Part shown: positions 6,561 through 10,747 of the stretch, piece by piece | How the letters are laid out: the number at the start of each line of letters is the position of its first letter | How positions within the stretch are numbered: position 1 is the first letter of the stretch | Assembly: GCA_964629345.1 (NCBI GenBank) | Contig: CAZVSG010000077.1 | Location: forward strand, 1-10,747 | From: UBA6115 sp964629345 | GTDB taxonomy: Bacteria; Bacillota; Clostridia; Christensenellales; Aristaeellaceae | Length of the DNA stretch: 10,747 bases | Direction of reading: 5' to 3' | The notes under the pieces: model-generated | The model's input: the letters and a program-made list of their open reading frames with translations, nothing else | Told to the model about the DNA's origin: nothing | The model's database searches: none | Program-made: the position numbers and the translations under genes

Positions 6561-7531
6561 ATGAGAAAGAGAACCCTTGTTTCCCTGCTGCTGGTCCTTG
6601 TGATGATGGCCGCGTTTGCGGCCCCCGCGATGGCGGAGCAGCCCTGGGCGGGCAAGAAGCNNNNNNNNNNNNNNNNNNNNNNNNNNNNNNNNNNNNNNNN
6701 NNGTGCAAGGCTGTCTATGATGAGTTCATGTCCCAGGGCCCCGCGATGGGCTTCGGCGAGATCAACATCCAGGACGGCAACCTGAACGCTGAGACCCAGC
6801 AGAAGCAGGTTGAGGACTTCATCACCCAGAAGTATGACGCTATCCTCATTGACCCGGTCAACAGCGCCGGCATCATCCCCACGCTTGAGCAGGCGGGCGC
6901 CGCCGGCATCCCCGTGTTCGCTTTTGACAGCGGCACCGACTACAAGGACCTGGTGACCCACGTTGCCTGGGACCATGCCGAGACCGGCGTGCTGACTGCC
7001 AACTGGGTGGCGAATTATGCCAAGGAGAACCTGGGCGGCAAGGTGCGCGTCGGCGTGCTGGCCATGCTCAACGCCGTCCATACCCAGGTTCGTTCCGAGA
7101 CCTTCAAGGCGACCCTGGAGGAGCTGCTCGGCAAGGAGAACGTCACCTGGGTCTTCGACCAGGATTTCGGCGAGACCCGTGAGTCTGCCGCCAACATCGT
7201 GACCAACAACATCGCCAAGCCCATCGACGTCATCTGGGGTGCCGTGGACAACGCCGCCCAAGGTGCCGCCAACGCGCTGGAGCTGGCCGGAGCCGAAGGC
7301 ACCATCGTGGTGTGCGCCGGCGCCTGGGGCAGCGAGCCGTTCAACATGATCAACAACAACCACAAGTACTACAAGATGTGCATCGGCGTTTCCGCCGCCA
7401 ACATCGTCACCCTGACGCTGGAGTCCGTTCAGAAGTACTTCGCGGGCGAAGAAGTGCCGCGCCAGCAGAACATCGAGCTGGCCGTCATCGACGCCACCAA
7501 CATCCAGGACTTCGTCAAGTATTACCAGTAA
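6561..7531 (+). CDS. CUT2-type ABC importer, secreted solute-binding protein (contains assembly gap)
   Basis: A periplasmic-binding-protein-type sugar receptor (RbsB-like fold, about 323 residues if the gap is nearly right). The first 25 residues are a Sec signal peptide (basic MRKR, hydrophobic core, AMA before EQ) without a lipobox Cys. After 42 Ns the frame resumes with CKAVYDEF and typical elements follow: NAETQQKQVEDFI, AILIDPVNS, GIPVFAFDSGTD, VDNAAQGAANAL and EVPRQQNIELAVID near the end. The two halves are in different frames by the N count given, most simply because the gap length is only an estimate. At the hinge-2 site, where RbsB-type proteins have GFDG, this one reads GAWG, so a usual ligand-binding Asp may be missing. 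Codons are strongly biased to C- or G-ending forms (AAC, ATC, GAC, AAG), more than in the neighbours, as expected for high expression. Confidence 0.88.
6661..6702. other. Assembly gap (42 Ns) inside the binding-protein gene
   Basis: Forty-two undetermined bases. The coding frame before the gap (set by ATG 6561) and after it (set by the codon at 6704) differ by two bases, so 42 cannot be the true length if the gene is intact. The real length should leave remainder 1 on division by 3 (for example 43, 46 or 49). Comparison with RbsB-type proteins suggests that roughly 14-20 residues of the mature N-terminus are hidden here. Confidence 0.95.
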
Positions 7532-7538
7532 GCACCCC

Positions 7539-7567
7539 GGGGCGGGGCTGGGCCCCGCCCCTTCTTT
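7539..7567 (+). terminator. GC-rich terminator-like hairpin after the binding-protein gene
   Basis: GGGGCGGGGC (7539-7548) and GCCCCGCCCC (7552-7561) form a perfect 10-base-pair all-GC stem with a TGG loop, followed by TTCTTTA. The T tract is short and interrupted, so termination may be partial. It starts 7 bases after the binding-protein stop and ends just before the ribosome binding site of the next gene. It may end the transporter operon or act as an attenuator that lowers expression of the downstream M24 gene. Confidence 0.8.
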
Positions 7568-7582
7568 ATCAGGAGGAGCAAA

Positions 7583-8764
7583 ATGTCAGCACCCATCATG
7601 CGGATCCCCCGCGGTGAATATGATGCCCGGATCGCCCGGGTGCAGGAGGCAATGCGGCGGGAAGGCCTGGATTTGATCATTACCCATGCCTGCGGCTGTG
7701 AATCTGCCACCGTGCGTTATTTGACCGACTTCTGGGCGGTTTTTGACTTTGCGGGTGTCCTGGTGCCGGCTTCCGGCGCTCCTGTTTTGCTGACCGGCGG
7801 CCCTGAGAGCTATGATTTTGCCAGGCAGTTTGCGCAGATCGATGATGTGCGCGTGCACCCGCTGTATGTGGAAACCAGCGCGCCTGAGTGGGACAAGCCG
7901 GCCGACGCTTTCACCTTCCCGCAGATATTGGACGATCTTCGCTCCCGCGGGCCGATCCGGAGAATCGGCATTGCCAACGTCAACACCCTTCCCCAGGTGA
8001 TCTACCGGGAGATGATGGAAGGCGCGCGCGGCGCGGAGATCGTGCCGGCGGAAGGCCTGATCATGGGTCTCAGGGCTCACAAGAGCAAAGAGGAGATCAG
8101 GCTGCTGCGTGAGGCGAGCCGCATCACCCAGGAGGCCATGAAGGAGGCAGTCTCCATCATCCGCCCCGGCGTAAGGGAGTGGGAGATCCAGGCGGCCTGG
8201 ATGGCGGCGGCGCTGAAAATGGGCGCTGAAGGCACCGGTTACCCCTGCTGGGTGACCTCCGGCCCAAATACCTTCCAGAGCCTGTGCAAATCCACAGACC
8301 GCCAGGTGCAGGCGGGGGACATGGTGCAGCTTTCCCTGGGCGCCAAGTACTCCGGTTACTGCGGCAACATGTGCCGTGCGGTCGTGCTCGGGAAAGTCCC
8401 GCAGAAGCACATGGATATGATCAATGCCGCCCATGAATGCCTGGAAGAGACCATTGACCTGCTGAAGCCCGGCGCGCCTTTTGCCCAGGTTTATGACCAT
8501 TACCAGGCAGCGCTTGATCAACACGGTTTCAAGGGTCTCACTCTTTATGGGCCGGCGCACTCGACCGGGCTTCAGGAGTGCGAGGAGCCCTGGGTGGACA
8601 ACCGTTCAGGCCGGGTGGTCATGCCGGACATGGTGTTCAACATCGATATCTGGATCGCCGATGACAAGTATGGCGTAAGGATCGAGGACTGTGTGCTGAT
8701 CACCGAAAACGGCAACGAGCAGTTGACCTCCTGGCAGCGGAAGCCTCTTGTCCTGAGCATCTGA
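7583..8764 (+). CDS. Second M24-family (creatinase/aminopeptidase P fold) protein with altered metal site
   Basis: A 393-residue cytoplasmic protein with a creatinase-like N-terminal domain (about 12-160) and an M24 domain (about 165-393; GLRAHKSKEEIRLLREASRI marks the junction). The ligand positions fit E. coli aminopeptidase P spacing well: Asp to Asp 11 apart there and S251 to N262 here; His to Glu 29 apart there and H326 to D355 here; the last Glu is kept as E368 in GVRIED. Thus two Asp ligands are Ser and Asn, and one Glu is Asp. LSLG at 250-253 resembles creatinase, which also lacks metal, but the creatinase catalytic His appears as L234 in GPNTFQSLCKSTDR. So neither metal-peptidase nor creatinase chemistry is well supported. 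AGGAGG (7571-7576) lies 6 bases before the ATG. It is clearly a distant paralogue of the 1914-3251 gene, not a recent copy. Confidence 0.85.
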   Translation: MSAPIMRIPRGEYDARIARVQEAMRREGLDLIITHACGCESATVRYLTDFWAVFDFAGVLVPASGAPVLLTGGPESYDFARQFAQIDDVRVHPLYVETSAPEWDKPADAFTFPQILDDLRSRGPIRRIGIANVNTLPQVIYREMMEGARGAEIVPAEGLIMGLRAHKSKEEIRLLREASRITQEAMKEAVSIIRPGVREWEIQAAWMAAALKMGAEGTGYPCWVTSGPNTFQSLCKSTDRQVQAGDMVQLSLGAKYSGYCGNMCRAVVLGKVPQKHMDMINAAHECLEETIDLLKPGAPFAQVYDHYQAALDQHGFKGLTLYGPAHSTGLQECEEPWVDNRSGRVVMPDMVFNIDIWIADDKYGVRIEDCVLITENGNEQLTSWQRKPLVLSI

Positions 8765-8841
8765 AACGCCGGGATACGGCTGATTCTTTCCGCGCCTTTA
8801 TCCAATAGACCAAACGCGCAGTCATCCGTTCACTCCGTACC

Positions 8842-8855
8842 GGTCCGGACGGAAT
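8842..8855. repeat. GGTCCGGACRGAAT element shared with the ROK promoter region
   Basis: GGTCCGGACGGAAT here and GGTCCGGACAGAAT at 559-572 agree at 13 of 14 positions and share the palindrome GTCCGGAC. Both lie in non-coding DNA: this one 21 bases before the second ATPase gene, the other in the leader of the ROK gene. TCCGT (8834-8838) and ACGGA (8849-8853) also form an imperfect hairpin around it. A shared regulator site is possible; chance is not excluded. The rest of the 112-base gap 8765-8876 shows no convincing promoter. Confidence 0.35.
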
Positions 8856-8876
8856 GCGCGAAGGAGAAAATCCGAG

Positions 8877-10388
8877 ATGCACGAAGGAACCATGGCGATG
8901 AATCACGATGCGCCTTTGCTGCAGATGAAAGGCGTCAGCAAGTCCTTTCCCGGGGTGAGGGCATTGGACAAGGTTGACCTGACCGTCTATCAGGGTGAAG
9001 TCCTGGCCCTTGTCGGTGAGAACGGCGCCGGCAAGTCCACCCTGATGAAAATCCTGTCCGGCATCCACAGGAAGGACGAAGGCGAGATCCTGTTTGAGGG
9101 CAAACCGGTGGAGATCCGCAATCCGCTGGATTCGCAGAAGACGGGGATCTCCATCATCTATCAGGAACTGAATCTGCTCAACAACCTCAACATTGCCGAG
9201 AACATCTTTATCGGACGCGAACCCTGCAGGAAGAACGGGTTGGTGGATAAGCGCAGGGCACACAAGGATACGCGGACTTTGCTTGATGAAGTCAAGCTGG
9301 ACATCGATACGCAGACCACTGTGGACAAACTGTCCACCGCGCAGAAGCAGATGGTCGAAGTCGCAAAAGCACTGTCCTTCAACGCACGGCTGATCATCAT
9401 GGATGAGCCGACCAGCTCGCTGACGGAAACGGAAACGCAGACCCTGTTCAGCATCGTCCGCAAGCTGAAAGCGCGCGGGGTCGCCATCGTGTTCATCAGC
9501 CACAGGATGGTGGAGATATTTCAGATCGCCGACAGGGTGTCGGTCATGCGCGACGGGATGATGATCACCACCTTTGATGCGAAGAAAACCAACGAGTCCG
9601 ACATCATCAGCGCCATGGTAGGCCGTGAGATCGGGAACCTTTACGTCAAAGAAGAAGTGCCCGTCGGGGATGTCGCGATGGAAGTCACGAACCTCTCAAC
9701 GAAGAATTTCCTGAAGGACATCAGTTTTTACGTCCGTTCCGGCGAAATCCTGGGGTTTGCGGGTCTGGTCGGCGCCGGACGGAGCGAGGTGATGCGCGCG
9801 GTGTTTGGCATCGACCCGCGTCAGAGCGGCAGTATTTCCATCAAAGGCAGGAAGGTCAGCATCAGGAAAACCAGGGACGCGCTGAAGCACGGCATAGGTT
9901 TTGTTCCCGAGGACCGAAAGGAGCAGGCGCTTATCCTCGGTATGACGATCAAAAGGAACATGTCCCTGGCGGCGCTTGACCGCGTCAGCCGCGGCTGGTT
10001 CATCGACAAACTGAAGGAAAGCGGGTTGGTCAGCAGGTTCATTGACCTGCTGCGCATCAAGACGCCTTCGGCCGAACAGAGGGTCATCAATCTGTCCGGG
10101 GGCAACCAGCAGAAAGTCGTCATAGCAAAGTGGATGGCGAACGAACCTTCCATCCTCATCCTTGACGAACCCACGCGCGGCATTGATGTGGGAGCGAAGA
10201 AGGAGATCCACAAACTCATGAGCGACCTGGCCCGCCAGGGAGTCGCCATCATTCTGGTCTCTTCTGAATTGCCTGAAGTCATCGGCATGTCCGACCGGAT
10301 CATGGTCATGCACGAAGGACGCATCAAGGGCGAGCTTGCCCGCCGGAACGTCACCCAGGAAGCGATCATGCAGATGGCAGTTTCATAA
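8877..10388 (+). CDS. Second CUT2 (ribose-type) ABC importer, double-domain ATPase
   Basis: A 503-residue RbsA/MglA-type double ATPase. Domain 1: Walker A GENGAGKST (48-56), Q-loop around YQE (95-97), signature LSTAQKQ (152-158), Walker B LIIMDE (172-177), H-loop SHR (208-210). Domain 2: GLVGAGRSE (296-304) without the Walker lysine, signature LSGGNQQ (406-412), LDEPTRGID (429-437). It is paralogous to the 5030-6508 product but widely different outside the motifs, so this is a separate transporter and not a recent duplication. The start at 8877 is supported by AAGGAG (8861-8866) 10 bases upstream; ATGs at 8892 and 8898 are in-frame alternatives. It is followed after 15 bases by its permease. 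No binding-protein gene precedes it; one may lie beyond the right edge, or the 6561 protein may be shared. Confidence 0.95.
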   Translation: MHEGTMAMNHDAPLLQMKGVSKSFPGVRALDKVDLTVYQGEVLALVGENGAGKSTLMKILSGIHRKDEGEILFEGKPVEIRNPLDSQKTGISIIYQELNLLNNLNIAENIFIGREPCRKNGLVDKRRAHKDTRTLLDEVKLDIDTQTTVDKLSTAQKQMVEVAKALSFNARLIIMDEPTSSLTETETQTLFSIVRKLKARGVAIVFISHRMVEIFQIADRVSVMRDGMMITTFDAKKTNESDIISAMVGREIGNLYVKEEVPVGDVAMEVTNLSTKNFLKDISFYVRSGEILGFAGLVGAGRSEVMRAVFGIDPRQSGSISIKGRKVSIRKTRDALKHGIGFVPEDRKEQALILGMTIKRNMSLAALDRVSRGWFIDKLKESGLVSRFIDLLRIKTPSAEQRVINLSGGNQQKVVIAKWMANEPSILILDEPTRGIDVGAKKEIHKLMSDLARQGVAIILVSSELPEVIGMSDRIMVMHEGRIKGELARRNVTQEAIMQMAVS

Positions 10389-10403
10389 GGAAGGACAGAG
10401 GAA

Positions 10404-10747
10404 ATGAACAACCGGGAAAACAGGGCAAATCTCAGTCTTTGGTACAAAAACAGCTCGACGGCGTCGACGCTGACGATCCTGCTGATCCTGATCCTGATGA
10501 GCACTGCGCTGGCAATTGCGGCTCCCTCATTTTTGAAGACCAGCAACCTGCTGTCCACGGCGAGAAACTTCTCCGCCATTGCGGTTGCGGGCATCGGTGT
10601 TTCCATCGTCATCCTGACCGGCAACATCGATATCTCCGTCGGCTCGGTGTACGGCCTTGCAGGCGTAACGGTCGCGATGCTGATGCAAAACGGCGCGCTT
10701 TACGATATTCTGTCGGCCGGAGCGAGGATTCTCGAATGCACCTGCGG
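10404..10747 (+). CDS. Second CUT2 (ribose-type) ABC importer, permease (cut by window edge)
   Basis: The first 114 codons of an RbsC-type permease; the rest lies outside the window. A hydrophilic N-terminus is followed by a first membrane segment (about 22-40), PSFLKTSNLLSTARNF (41-56), a second segment (about 57-72) and TGNIDISVGSVYGLAG (73-88), the family's GxIDLSVGS motif. The last dozen residues before the edge (about 99-114, ALYDILSAGARILECT) look less typical, and no other frame gives a better reading; more sequence is needed to judge this. AGAGGA (10397-10402) lies directly before the ATG at 10404, a short spacing, with AAGGA a little further upstream (10391-10395). It pairs with the ATPase encoded immediately upstream. 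Confidence 0.85.
   Translation, partial: MNNRENRANLSLWYKNSSTASTLTILLILILMSTALAIAAPSFLKTSNLLSTARNFSAIAVAGIGVSIVILTGNIDISVGSVYGLAGVTVAMLMQNGALYDILSAGARILECTC

Noticed and set aside
5030..10388. Recent duplication of the ABC ATPase genes
   Set aside because: Identity is largely limited to the ABC motifs; linkers and much of each domain differ, so they are old paralogues.

Overview
The window looks like part of a carbohydrate-uptake and catabolism island from an anaerobe-type bacterium with moderately high GC and strong Shine-Dalgarno sequences. The ROK-type regulator and a TTAGT...ACTAA operator resembling the XylR operators of Bacillota hint at Bacillota (Clostridia), but I cannot fix the taxon. 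A run of 42 Ns inside a gene suggests a draft genome or metagenome assembly.

Layout. (1) Positions 1-509, minus strand: N-terminal part of a ROK-family repressor. (2) Positions 510-940: divergent regulatory region with a promoter for each direction; a perfect inverted repeat sits at the predicted transcription start of the rightward operon. (3) Positions 941-3985, plus strand: three tightly spaced genes for a NagB-like amino-sugar-phosphate isomerase/deaminase homologue, an M24 (creatinase/aminopeptidase P fold) protein, and a PIG-L/LmbE-type zinc deacetylase. (4) Positions 4037-7531: a ribose/CUT2-type ABC importer (permease, double ATPase, secreted binding protein). The binding-protein gene has its own hairpin and a consensus ribosome binding site upstream, contains the assembly gap, and is followed by a GC-rich terminator-like hairpin. 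(5) Positions 7583-8764: a second, divergent M24 protein. (6) Positions 8877-10747: a second CUT2-type ATPase and the start of its permease, cut by the window edge.

How it may work (inference). A ROK repressor senses a sugar or sugar phosphate and controls import of an amino-sugar-like compound. PIG-L would remove an N-acyl group and the NagB-like enzyme would isomerise or deaminate the phosphorylated product. The two M24 proteins are the puzzling part: by motif alignment both lack most metal ligands of aminopeptidase P and also the catalytic histidine of creatinase. Either they do other chemistry on a C-N bond, or they are non-catalytic. No sugar kinase, tRNA, rRNA, CRISPR array or transposase is visible.
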